From contig CAVTWH010000010.1 of assembly GCA_963738365.1 (NCBI GenBank), positions 496,001 to 560,000 of the forward strand: a DNA stretch of 64,000 nt, in the 5' to 3' direction. How positions within the stretch are numbered: the stretch's first letter is position 1; each line of letters opens with the position of its first letter. The stretch is from CAVTWH01 sp963738365 (lineage in GTDB: Bacteria; Actinomycetota; Actinomycetes; Mycobacteriales; Micromonosporaceae). Below, piece after piece: positions 15,263-24,086 of this stretch. A program made the translations under genes and the position numbers. The notes under the pieces are model-generated. The model did no database searches. It was given only the letters and a program-made list of their open reading frames with translations, and had not been told where the DNA came from.

Positions 15263-17377
15263 GTGCCCGGGCCGGCGGACCATACGGTTTTGTCGCACCC
15301 CTTCGTAAGCTTCGTTCCTATGGATCCCGTGTCGTCGGAACCGAAGCCGTGGGCGGAGCGTTCACAAACAATTGGCGCACTGCGTGGCAAGCGCGATGAT
15401 CTCCTCGCTGTTCTCCGCGTCGTCCTTGAGAGCTTGCCTGCGGGCCCTGGCGCGCAAGTTAGGCTCGTGCGAGCGAATGGGGCGGGCGTCGACGAGGATC
15501 TCGAGGAGATCTGCAAGCGCCAACTGTCCGCCATGGGCCTGGTGTCGCGACGTCGAGACGGCGTCTGGGTGCCTGCTGCGGCGGCCTTGTCTTGGCTGGC
15601 CGACAACTCGTCCGGGTCGCTCGCGGTCTACCTGCAGGGCCGGGTGAAATTCTTCGGCGAGTTGCTCCAGGCACTGCCGGAGACCGGTGCAAGGGCTGAT
15701 CTGCTCGACAGGGCCAAATCTTTCGGCCTGTTCTGGGCCAGTCTTGATCAGATCCATCGGCGAATCACTTGGTTCACCGCCCTCGGGCTGGTCGAGCGCT
15801 GGGGTAGCAGATACGTGCTGACCGCCGCCGGCGAGGCTTTTCTCGGGGAGGTCATCCTGACCTCTCCGGACGAGGCTGCGAAAACGCCGCCTTTCAACCG
15901 GCTGGACGAGGCCGAACTACCGGAGCCGGCGGACTGGATCGCCCGACGGATCCGCGAACTGACCCCGGCCGCCCTACGCAAGCGCAAGTCGCTCATCGGA
16001 TACATCCCGCGCGGCCGCAACGCCCAGGGCCGCGACGAAGCAAGCGCCGGCCAGTCGCTCGTCGAGTCAGTCAAGGCGGTCTGCGACATCGTTGGCGGTG
16101 TTGTTACCGCCGAGGAGTTCTTCGAACGCTGTAATGCCCAGCTCGGGATGAAGAAGAGTTCGTTCACCTCGACGCTGCACAGCTTCCGGCATCTTGGTGC
16201 CATCGACCTCGTCGCATTCCAGCGCTACGGCGTCTCCGCCGAGTTCTCCAGCCTGCTTGAGCTGGGGAACGAGATCGATCTAGTCCGCTATCTGCACACT
16301 CGTTACGCCTTCGTCGCCGAGATGCTCGGCCACGCCGATGCGGCGACGCCGGTCGGTGAGCTGGTCCGCATCGCTAAGGAGCGGTACGGACAAACCCTGT
16401 CCGACGCCGAGATACGCACTCGGCTGGGTTTCCTGAGCGACGCTGGCCTGGTCGAACGAATCGACTGGATGCGATACCGTACCACCGAGTCGGGTCGCCT
16501 GCTTGCCGCCGAACTGCCGCAGATGGAGCCGCTCGACGAGCGCACCGACGGAATCATCGACGAAGAGGCCGTCACCGCCGACACGCCGCAGGTCACCGCG
16601 CAGACGCTCGCGGGCCAACTGCGCGCATGCGCCTACCGCAGCGACGCGAGCGAGGAGTTCGAGGCGGCCGTGGCGACGGCGTTCCGCTTCCTAGGGTTTC
16701 GCGCGGAGCATCTCGGCGGCAGCGGTCGGACGGACGTGCTGGTGATAGCCGAGCTGGCCGCAGCCGAACGGTACCAAGCCATCGTCGAAGTGAAGTCCTC
16801 CGCGGCCGGGATGATCGCGGAAAACAGCATCAAGTTCGACGCGCTCAAAGACCACCAACGCAAGCACCTTGCCGACTACGGCTTGATCGTCGGTCCCGGC
16901 TTCGGTGGCCGCATCCGAGACTGGGCGGTCAACAACGGTTTCACGCTGCTGACCGTCGACGACCTCGCGGCCCTGCTCAATCGGCATGAGACCAGCCCAC
17001 TCAGCTTAACTGAACTGCGAGTGCTGTTCGAGCGCACCGGCGACGACCTCACCGACATCGAGGAGCAGTACAGCGGTGCCGAACGTTCGATCTATCTGAT
17101 CACCCGCCTGATGGAGCTGCTGTTCAACGAGGCCAACGACGAGGAACCGCTCAAGGGCGGCGCGATCAGCCGGGAGAACATTTCATACGCCCTCAGGTCG
17201 ATGAACCCAAGACCTACAAAAGCTGCGATCGACGAGTGCCTCCAGCTATTGACGCACGACCTCGTGCGCGGTGCCCTCCAAGAGGGGCAGCACTACCGCC
17301 TAGCGGACGCCCCGTCCAATGTCATGCGGCGACTCGCGGGTCTCGGCATGGCGCTGGAGCGGCTTCAGCGCGTGTGA
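15263..17377 (+). CDS. Large PD-(D/E)XK nuclease with winged-helix-like N-terminal regions
   Basis: 704 residues from GTG 15263; the ATG at 15320 (residue 20) is an equally possible start and neither has a clear ribosome binding site. The first ~430 residues contain several segments of winged-helix character (for example WFTALGLVERWGSRYVLTAA and LGFLSDAGLVERIDWMRYRT). They are followed by an Mrr/PD-(D/E)XK core: EEFEAAVATAFRFLGF, GRTDVLV (D491), IVEVKSS (E509, K511), and a further helical region to the end. DNA-reading wings plus a C-terminal-half nuclease recall type IIS/IIM restriction enzymes such as FokI. No methyltransferase adjoins, so a stand-alone defence nuclease is possible. Confidence 0.78.
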   Translation: MPGPADHTVLSHPFVSFVPMDPVSSEPKPWAERSQTIGALRGKRDDLLAVLRVVLESLPAGPGAQVRLVRANGAGVDEDLEEICKRQLSAMGLVSRRRDGVWVPAAAALSWLADNSSGSLAVYLQGRVKFFGELLQALPETGARADLLDRAKSFGLFWASLDQIHRRITWFTALGLVERWGSRYVLTAAGEAFLGEVILTSPDEAAKTPPFNRLDEAELPEPADWIARRIRELTPAALRKRKSLIGYIPRGRNAQGRDEASAGQSLVESVKAVCDIVGGVVTAEEFFERCNAQLGMKKSSFTSTLHSFRHLGAIDLVAFQRYGVSAEFSSLLELGNEIDLVRYLHTRYAFVAEMLGHADAATPVGELVRIAKERYGQTLSDAEIRTRLGFLSDAGLVERIDWMRYRTTESGRLLAAELPQMEPLDERTDGIIDEEAVTADTPQVTAQTLAGQLRACAYRSDASEEFEAAVATAFRFLGFRAEHLGGSGRTDVLVIAELAAAERYQAIVEVKSSAAGMIAENSIKFDALKDHQRKHLADYGLIVGPGFGGRIRDWAVNNGFTLLTVDDLAALLNRHETSPLSLTELRVLFERTGDDLTDIEEQYSGAERSIYLITRLMELLFNEANDEEPLKGGAISRENISYALRSMNPRPTKAAIDECLQLLTHDLVRGALQEGQHYRLADAPSNVMRRLAGLGMALERLQRV

Positions 17378-17600
17378 CGCGGTGCCCGTCGGCGATGTCT
17401 CCCGGTCCGATCACAATGAGATCGACGCAGCGGTTGGCGGCGCGGACCGCAACCGCGTCACCGTCCAGTGCTTCGCAAAATTAAACATTGACTCCTGTGC
17501 CGTCGCACTGACGCCCGGATTGGCCGAAGCGCAAGTCACGGCGCGACTGGTCATCGTAAACGTCCGCTTCTGCCGCGGACGGTGCGTTACTCCACGTGAC

Positions 17601-18539
17601 TCATGCTCGGTCGATGAGCTGACGGTCCTGCGTGGCGTCGGGCTGGTTGGTGGCCCAGTTTGGTAGCGGCTCGCGTGCGGTGAGCCAGGATGAGGGGATG
17701 CCGCCTGGGCCGGTGCCGGTGAAGGCGGCGACGATGCCGCCGACGATGGAGGCGGTGGTGTCCACGTCGCCGCCGGCCTCGATGCAGGCCAGGATCGCGG
17801 CGGGGTAGTCGTGCAGGAAAGTGGCCGCTGCCCAGAGCGTGAAGGGCACCGTGTCCTGCGCCAGCACCCGCGCTCCGTTGCCCAGCTCGTAGGCGGCTTC
17901 CGCCACGCTCGCCCCGAGCAGGACGACAGCGCGCCGGATGCCGGCGCTGACCCGACTGTCGACGAGGTACTCCAGTACCGCCTGCAGGAGTGCCTCCGGC
18001 TCGGGCCGCTGATCGACTTGTCGAGCCCGGCCTGCTTCGGCAGCGGCCACAGCCACTGCCACCGCGCCGAGTACAGCCTCGGCGTGGGCGTGGGTGACTT
18101 CGGCCGAGCGCATGGCGCGCAGTGCCGCGGCCCGGCAGTCGCCGGCGTAGTAGGCGCCCAGCGGCGCCACGCGCATGGCTGCTCCGTTGCCCATCGAACC
18201 CTGACCGTCGAAGGCGGAGGGGGCTACCTGTCGCCAGTCAGCTCCGTCACGGATCTGGTGCAGGATGACGACTGCACCCCCGCCGTAGCCGCGGTACGGC
18301 TCGTACCGCTGCGCGAAGGCAGCAGCGAGGTGGTCGGGGTCGATGTCGCCGCGGATCTGCAGTTCGCTGACGATGCTGCAGGCCATCTCGGTGTCATCGG
18401 TCCAGGGCCACGGGCTGCGGGGAGGGCGACCAGCGAGCAGCTCGGTGTAGGAGTTACCTGGGACGAAGAACTGCGCACCCAGCGCGTCGCCTACTGACAG
18501 CCCGTCCAAGCTGTCGAGGCAAAGATCAATCGCATCCAT
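17601..18539 (-). CDS. ADP-ribosylglycohydrolase (DraG/ARH family)
   Basis: 312 residues from the ATG at 18539. Shows the family signature residues: GLSVGDALGAQF near the N-terminus, WTDDTEMA (metal-binding TDD), GNGAAMRVAPLG, and the C-terminal GGDVDTTASIVGG with the second di-metal aspartates. It should remove ADP-ribose from a protein, nucleic acid or small molecule. On an island it could reverse the action of an ADP-ribosylating toxin or serve a phage conflict, but no ADP-ribosyltransferase is seen nearby. A longer start 19 codons upstream is open but lacks support. Confidence 0.9.
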   Translation of the reverse strand: MDAIDLCLDSLDGLSVGDALGAQFFVPGNSYTELLAGRPPRSPWPWTDDTEMACSIVSELQIRGDIDPDHLAAAFAQRYEPYRGYGGGAVVILHQIRDGADWRQVAPSAFDGQGSMGNGAAMRVAPLGAYYAGDCRAAALRAMRSAEVTHAHAEAVLGAVAVAVAAAEAGRARQVDQRPEPEALLQAVLEYLVDSRVSAGIRRAVVLLGASVAEAAYELGNGARVLAQDTVPFTLWAAATFLHDYPAAILACIEAGGDVDTTASIVGGIVAAFTGTGPGGIPSSWLTAREPLPNWATNQPDATQDRQLIDRA

Positions 18540-18716
18540 GAAAGCCCCATCATGCCAAACGACCGGCCCAGACGGCACCACCAGCCGGGTGGGCAACGCC
18601 TCGACCGCCCCGGTCTCGGCTTCCTCGGAAGCCTCCGTTCAAACGGCTGCGCACGCACTGTTCAGCGCAGGACCCGTCACCATGAGCGTGGAGGCTCCCG
18701 CAGCACCGGCGGGCTC

Positions 18717-19076
18717 GTGATCCCTGAGCGCACGTTCGATGTTGACTTCCGGGGTTCGGTTCCCGGCATGGTGAACCATGTGAGCCGGGGCGCGTCCGGT
18801 GCGATCCGGCACTTTGCCGGATGGGTGGCGCGCGGCTCGGTTGGCCATCCCATGCTCGACGGGATCAACTACTGGGACGAACTGAAGAACTCGCCATCGC
18901 AGCTGGAGACCTGTTTCGCGATCTTCGTCAACGTCCTTGAGCTGGACGACGACGGCGTGCCGATCAACGAAAAGTACGCCGAGCGCCGAGCCGCTACTTG
19001 GCTGTACAGGTACTGCACCGGTGAACTCCCGCCCGGCGAGGCCGACCTTGAGTCATGCGAGTGCGAGCTGTTCTGA
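18717..19076 (+). CDS. Hypothetical protein, about 119 aa
   Basis: The convincing part begins at GTG 18717 (VIPERTFDVDFRGSVPG); the open frame continues upstream antisense to the glycohydrolase gene and looks non-coding there. It contains HFAGWVARGSVGHPMLDGIN and QLETCFAIFVNVLELDDDGV and ends in an acidic, cysteine-containing tail. I associate this with a small conserved actinobacterial family of unknown function, often beside toxin/immunity genes; that association is recall only. No catalytic motif is visible. Confidence 0.6.
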   Translation: MIPERTFDVDFRGSVPGMVNHVSRGASGAIRHFAGWVARGSVGHPMLDGINYWDELKNSPSQLETCFAIFVNVLELDDDGVPINEKYAERRAATWLYRYCTGELPPGEADLESCECELF

Positions 19077-19217
19077 TCGAGCGATGCACAATGCCGAGCT
19101 GCCATTGCCAGGGACACCGGCCCAAGATCACGTGCACGGATCTGCCGCGATCGGGGCGCTACTCGACGTGATCGCCGCTCGGCGCCCCTCGGTACTCGGC
19201 CGAGAAGCGGATGCGGC

Positions 19218-19586
19218 TCAATCGCCAAGAAACACGAGTTTTCCGTGCTCGCGGGCGCAGCGAAGTGCCATGACCCGAAGCCGCATTAGGCCCCGGTACT
19301 CAGGGCCAGGCATCGCCTCGCTCAGCAGCAGGTCAATCTCCGCCACGAGCTGTTCCATCTCTCCATAGTCGAACCAGGTCTCACCATGCGCATCCACTCG
19401 ACCCAGCAGGGCAAACGCGTGCCCGGCTGAAGGAACCAGCCGGTCGAAGTCTCCCGCGGCGTCGAAGGATCCTCCGTCGGGATCCGACAGCCTCCGTATC
19501 CGCTCACCATCCAAGATCAGCTCGGCCTCAATGCCCACGTACCGATGGTCGTCGACGCCAGCAGCGAGGGCATCCTGATTTGGCAC
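19218..19586 (-). CDS. Hypothetical protein adjoining an IS110 element, possibly 5'-truncated
   Basis: 122 residues from GTG 19586, acidic, with EAELILDGERIRRLSDPDGG and a helical C-terminus (LMRLRVMALRCAREHGKL). Its first codon lies within about 10 bp of the transposase 3' end and has no good ribosome binding site, so an original N-terminus may have been cut by the insertion. It resembles small immunity-like proteins in size and acidity, but no family is recognised. Confidence 0.5.
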   Translation of the reverse strand: MPNQDALAAGVDDHRYVGIEAELILDGERIRRLSDPDGGSFDAAGDFDRLVPSAGHAFALLGRVDAHGETWFDYGEMEQLVAEIDLLLSEAMPGPEYRGLMRLRVMALRCAREHGKLVFLGD

Positions 19587-19595
19587 CCCTCTGTG

Positions 19596-20759
19596 TCAAG
19601 AGGTGGCGGGTTGGAGTGTTCTAGGCTGGTGTTTGGCGGGTCCGGGTTGTGACTGGTCCGAAGAGTCAGCTGTCGGGATTGGGCTGGCCGCGCTGGATTG
19701 AAGAGTCGCTCCCGGGTGTCCTCCCGGGCCCGTCCGGGCGGCTTTGGCATCGTTGACCATCTGCCGGTAGACGACGTCGGATAGTCGTCGTTTCAGCGCC
19801 CGGATGGCTTCCATGGGGGTCTTGCCGGCGGCGAGTTTGCGGCGGTAGTAGGCCCGGCCCGGGGTGTCGTTGCGGAGCTGGACGATGGCCATGATGTGCA
19901 GTACCCGGTTGACGCGCCGGTTGCCCGCTCGGGACAGGCGGTGGCGTTGCTGGTCGCCGGAGGAGGCGTCGATCGGGGCGGTGCCGTTCCAGGACGCGAA
20001 GTGGCCGGGGGTTGCGAAGCGGGCGATGTCAGCGATGTCGCCGAGGAGTCGGGCTGCTCCGGAGGGGCCGATTCCGTTGAGTTGGCGCAGGGTGGTGCCG
20101 GTGTTGTCGAGGAGTTCGTTCAGCTGGGCGTTGACGGTCTTGATCTTTTTGTCGATGACGGCGAGTTCGGCGATCAGCTCGGAGGTCAGTTGGCGGCGGG
20201 TCCGGCCGACGATGTCACGCGGGCGGATTGTGTTGAGCAGGGTGCGGGCCTGGGGTGCGGACAGAAACCTCTTCGCCCCGCCTGGCAGCAGCTCCAGCAA
20301 GAGTTTGTGGATGCGGTTGATGGTGTCGGTACGGGCCCGGCCCAAGCCGTCACGGCGCTCGACCAGCAGCCGCAACGCCACGGTGACATCGTCTGCGGCG
20401 ACGGTGCGCAATCCGTTGGTGCGCAACGCTGCCACCGCTACCGAGTGGGCATCGACCGGGTCGGTCTTGCGGCCCTGTCCGGTGGCGAACACCCGGACCC
20501 GGGCGGACAACTTCGCCGGCACATCCACCACGGTCTCGCCATCGGCGACCAGGCGCTGCGCGAGATGTTTACCGATCCCGGCGCAGCCCTCGACCGCCCA
20601 GACCCGGTCACGATGGCGACGGCCGGCAGCGAGCATCTCCCGGTAACCGTCGTGGTCGGTGGCGTACCGGCCTTGTCCGAGTACCTTCTCCCGATCGTTG
20701 ATGATCTCGATGGTTGCTGAGCGCTTGTGCGGGTCCATACCGATGATCACTCGTCCCAC
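19596..20759 (-). CDS. IS110-family transposase (DEDD RuvC-like plus Tnp20 domain)
   Basis: 387 residues. GTG 20759 is chosen because GAGGAG lies six bases upstream; the open frame extends further into the non-coding end. The N-terminal DEDD domain shows IIGMDPHKRS, VWAVEGC and KTDPVDAHS, matching the acidic catalytic residues. The C-terminal transposase-20 domain has LNGIGPSGAARLLGDI and the conserved serine region (FASWNGTAPIDASSG). The reading frame is intact. The enzyme works with a guide (bridge) RNA in characterised family members. Confidence 0.93.
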   Translation of the reverse strand: MGRVIIGMDPHKRSATIEIINDREKVLGQGRYATDHDGYREMLAAGRRHRDRVWAVEGCAGIGKHLAQRLVADGETVVDVPAKLSARVRVFATGQGRKTDPVDAHSVAVAALRTNGLRTVAADDVTVALRLLVERRDGLGRARTDTINRIHKLLLELLPGGAKRFLSAPQARTLLNTIRPRDIVGRTRRQLTSELIAELAVIDKKIKTVNAQLNELLDNTGTTLRQLNGIGPSGAARLLGDIADIARFATPGHFASWNGTAPIDASSGDQQRHRLSRAGNRRVNRVLHIMAIVQLRNDTPGRAYYRRKLAAGKTPMEAIRALKRRLSDVVYRQMVNDAKAARTGPGGHPGATLQSSAASPIPTADSSDQSQPGPAKHQPRTLQPATS

Positions 20760-20852
20760 GCTGCCTCCTCGCTGGCTTTCCCGGACAGGATGAAGGCGGG
20801 AGGGCAACGCTACTTGAGCTGGGCAAACCCCTCTTGAGCCACTCCGCGCCGC

Positions 20853-20933
20853 GGTGGTCGGCGGACGCATGCCAGATGAGAGTCACACCCTGGTGCTGTG
20901 GACAGCCGCGATAGGAGCGACCCGCCGACCACC
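20853..20933 (-). ncRNA. Candidate IS110 bridge-RNA stem in the non-coding end
   Basis: GGTGGTCGGCGG (20853-20864) pairs perfectly over 12 bp with CCGCCGACCACC (20922-20933), enclosing a 57-base internal region. It lies about 95 bp upstream of the transposase start, where IS110-group elements carry their bridge RNA. Whether the RNA extends beyond this stem, and where its target- and donor-binding loops are, cannot be judged without comparing element copies. Confidence 0.45.
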
Positions 20934-20960
20934 TCGACCTAGCCTGGCCGGGCTGCGGTC

Positions 20961-21474
20961 GTGGGTCCAGTTAACAAGTAGCCGCGATCCGTGCGCCAGC
21001 CTGATCATCTGTGGACCGCAAGGTTGTGCTCCCACGGAGGCGACAGGACCGGGACAACACCGCTCCCCGGTTCACGTCCCGACAGGATCAGGCCCTACCC
21101 TGGCCCGCCGCACGGCGGCTTTGCCCAGCTTAGAGTAGGTTTCCCTCGCAGTGGTCCTCCCGCCGGGGGCACCATTGAAATCTGCGCATCATCAAACTGG
21201 CGCGTTGCGTATCGAGGTCAGTTACTCTGTCGGATCAGCGCAGTGGGACTCTGTCGGACGTGCACGGCCGGTAGCATACCGACCGTTTGTGTCCGAGTAA
21301 GCGTTGCGGATCAACACGGTGCTGCTTTGGCTGTTGGCCGTGGGGCTTCGTGCCGCTACGAGTTGTGGACCACCGACAACCTGTCGTAGACGACGGCACC
21401 GGCAGTTAGGTCGACGTCTCGCCGGTTGGCTGACGACGCTGATGGGTCTTGATAGGGTCCCGGCTCGTCGGGTT
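20961..21474. other. 510-bp stretch without a supported gene
   Basis: Lies between the IS110 upstream end and the 3' end of the XRE-ImmA gene. Frames are short with no start signals. I see no tRNA, repeat or clear terminator; part of it may belong to the IS110 end. Confidence 0.4.
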
Positions 21475-22533
21475 CTAGCCGGCGGCCGCCGCCGCGAGTT
21501 GGCTGACGATGCTGCTCGGCAGGTTTTGTCGAGCTTGCCGGCTTGCTGGGGAGGCGATGAAGCCGAGTAGTTGCTTGGGCTGCTCAGGCTGGCCGAGCGG
21601 GACGGGCTCGATGCGTCGCCACCCGCGCGCAGAAGCTGCTTTGATGGCGTTGAGGTAGGTGCTTTCGTTCATGCAGCCCAGCGTCCGGGCGCGCATGAGT
21701 AATGCCGCGAGGGATACCTGCCAGTGGCGCTTGAGTTCGAAGAGCTTCGGCCAGTCCACGGTGCTTGGCAGGTGGGGCCTGACTTCATCGGCGGGCATTA
21801 GGAACGCGGCTGCGAATCTATGGGCTTGGTCTTCGACCTGTTTGACGCCCCAGATCTGATCACCGTGAAGGACGAGGTGGGCGAGTTCATGGGCGGCGTC
21901 AAAGCGTGACCGGGCGCAGTCGTTCTTGTCGGCGCCGAGCACGATCACGGGGTGGTCGGGGAAGGGTAGAGAGAAGGCGTCGACATCGGCGCTGCCGAGC
22001 GGCATGCGGATGACGACCACGCCGCGCTGTTCGAGGACCTCGACGACGTCGCTGACCGGCCCGGGCGGTAACCGCCATGCCGAGCGGACCCTGCTGGCGA
22101 TGCGTTCGATCTCGCCGAGGTCCGCGTCAAGGCCGCTGACTGCGATTCGGGGGACGTCACCACCCGGGAACCGTCCGGCTTCGGCGGCGTTCACGGCGAG
22201 ATCGTGGGCAACGTGGGCGATGGCTCGGGCGCGCCGACGGTCGGCGACAGCGGTCCGCCGCAGGGAGCGGAAGAACCCCTCGTGGGTCTCGGTGAACGGT
22301 TGACCGAAAAATCCGACAGGTACGTTGAGCGCAGTGCCCAAGCTGGTGATGGTCTCGGTGCTGGGCCGCGCTGCGCCGCCTTCGAACTGGCTGACGGCAG
22401 CCGCAGAGACGCCGGCTCTGTCTGCCAGTTGCGTCTGGCTGAGTCCGGCCAGTTCACGAGCGACCCGCAGGCGCTCCCGTTCGAACGGTGGTGTGCCCAA
22501 ATTACTCCCCGTCCGGATCTTGGTTCCCCGCAT
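21475..22533 (-). CDS. XRE-family regulator fused to an ImmA/IrrE metallopeptidase domain
   Basis: 352 residues from ATG 22533. An N-terminal HTH_3 domain (about 18-75: ELAGLSQTQLADRAGVSAAA) is followed by an ImmA/IrrE (DUF955) zinc-peptidase domain with the motif H215-E-L-A-H219 in FDAAHELAHLVLH. Such fusions sense stress or phage and derepress adjoining operons, or act as antitoxin-like regulators. It is divergent from the MBL/E2-E1-JAB/patatin operon, with about 250 bp between starts, and is therefore the likely regulator of that operon. The longer upstream frame overlaps the presumed promoter region and is rejected. Confidence 0.87.
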   Translation of the reverse strand: MRGTKIRTGSNLGTPPFERERLRVARELAGLSQTQLADRAGVSAAAVSQFEGGAARPSTETITSLGTALNVPVGFFGQPFTETHEGFFRSLRRTAVADRRRARAIAHVAHDLAVNAAEAGRFPGGDVPRIAVSGLDADLGEIERIASRVRSAWRLPPGPVSDVVEVLEQRGVVVIRMPLGSADVDAFSLPFPDHPVIVLGADKNDCARSRFDAAHELAHLVLHGDQIWGVKQVEDQAHRFAAAFLMPADEVRPHLPSTVDWPKLFELKRHWQVSLAALLMRARTLGCMNESTYLNAIKAASARGWRRIEPVPLGQPEQPKQLLGFIASPASRQARQNLPSSIVSQLAAAAAG

Positions 22534-22781
22534 TGTCGCGGATTTGGCCTTGGTTCGCTCCTGTGACGCGCAGAACATCACACCGCAGCGTGTAGAACTA
22601 CACTCCGAAATGCATGTTGTGATATTAAGTGTATCCGACAGCGACGATCTCCCGGTGGGACGCCGACGGACTTGACGGACGGCGACCAGCCGAGGCCCGA
22701 GGGTCCGAGTCATCCACATGAGTCTGTTCGGGCAGCGGGTCCGAACCTGCAGGGGCCGCTCGCGGCCGGGAAGAAGCAATC

Positions 22782-24086
22782 ATGTATGGCATGCCGCAGC
22801 GTGGCGTCGTGTTCTGGCCGGTCGGTACCGGCGACAGCACCACGATCGTGGTCACCGAGGACATCGTTATGCAGGTGGACCTGCATGACATGGCGATGGC
22901 CGACGATGATGACACGCCGGAGTTCGCCGGTCGTGGACCATCTCGTCGAGGTGCTCCCAGCGGTGGACGGCATGCCGTACCTGGCCGTGTTCGTGCTCAC
23001 CCACGCCGACCAGGACCACTGTCTGTGGCTTCGCCGACCTACTGGACAAGGTCCACATCGGCGAGCTGTGGGCTACGCCGAGGCTGTGGCGCGAGTTCGA
23101 CGATCCGGACGCGGTGATCTGCGACGACGCCAGGGCGTTCCAGGAGGAGGCGGAACGGCGGGTCACCGCGATCAAGAAGGCGGTCACCGAAGGGCGCCCG
23201 GTGGAAAGTGGTGACCGCGTCGCTGGTCATCGGCTACGACACCGATCATGACAAGCACGCCTACGACGAGCTGCCGGAGGAATACCTCACCGGTCCGGGA
23301 AAGGCGATCATCGCGTCTCGACGGTGTGGACGTCGCCGGTCCGTTCGAGGCGTTCATCCACGCGCCCTTCAAGGACGACTGCGCCGCACCGCGCAACGAA
23401 ACCTCGCTGGCAATGCAGGTCACGCTGACCGGCGAGGCGGCCAGACCGGTCAGATCCTGCTGTTCGGCGACCTCGCCCACGACACGATCATGAAGATCTT
23501 CGACTACAGCGAGTACCACAACAGGCAAGAGCGGCTCGCCTGGAACGTACTGCTGCTGCCCCGCACCACTGCTCCAAGAAGGTGATGTATGTCGCTGAGA
23601 ACGGTACCGAGCGCCTCGCCCAGGATGTCCTCGACGCGTTCGAACGGCATGCGCTCGACGGAGCGATCATCGTCAGCAGCAGCGGCCCGGTACCTGCCAG
23701 CAACGAACCGGGCGAGAACCCGCCACACGCCGTGGCGAAGGCCCGCTACGTGGAGATCGTCGACGACTTCATCTGCACCATGGAGCACCCGAACACCATC
23801 AACCCTGAGCCGGTGGTGTTCGGCCTGACCGCCGACGGCTTTATGCTCATCGACTCGGCTGATCGTCGAGGAATCGAAGTCCGCGGTCACCGGGGGGTCC
23901 CGCTCGGGCAAGCGCCTAGCGCTGGTGGCCGGTGCCGCAGCTCTCGCGGGCGTAGTGTTCGCCCGCCATGTCCGGCGGAACACGGCTCGCCCAGCGAGCG
24001 GGCCGACGCAGGTGCGCGAGGCGATCGCGGAAGCCCGCGGCAACCAGTCGGCGCCCAGCCAGGTGACCGGCTTCGGTAGCCGGTGA
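22782..24086 (+). pseudogene. Metallo-beta-lactamase-fold hydrolase, frameshifted, first gene of the E2-E1-JAB operon
   Basis: Starts at ATG 22782 (MYGMPQRGVVFWPVGTGDST). Joining frames gives a continuous ~430-residue MBL-fold protein: LAVFVLTHADQDH (metal-binding HxDxDH), QILLFGDLAHDTIMKIFDYS, LLLP-HHCSKK, and a C-terminal hydrophobic helix (LALVAGAAALAGVVFA) with a polar tail. At least seven frame changes are needed, near 22933, 23024, 23206, 23318, 23440, 23567 and 23856. The stop at 24084-24086 overlaps the next gene's GTG. Either the gene is inactivated or the sequence has local indel errors; the protein sequence is otherwise well preserved. Confidence 0.7.

Larger units (their letters stand above)
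19590..20960 (-). mobile_element. IS110-family insertion sequence
   Basis: Comprises the transposase (19596-20759) and an upstream non-coding end with a long stem (20853-20933). IS110 elements lack conventional terminal inverted repeats and target duplications, so the exact ends cannot be fixed from one copy; the limits given are approximate. It sits between a small hypothetical gene and a non-coding stretch before the XRE-ImmA gene. Confidence 0.75.
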
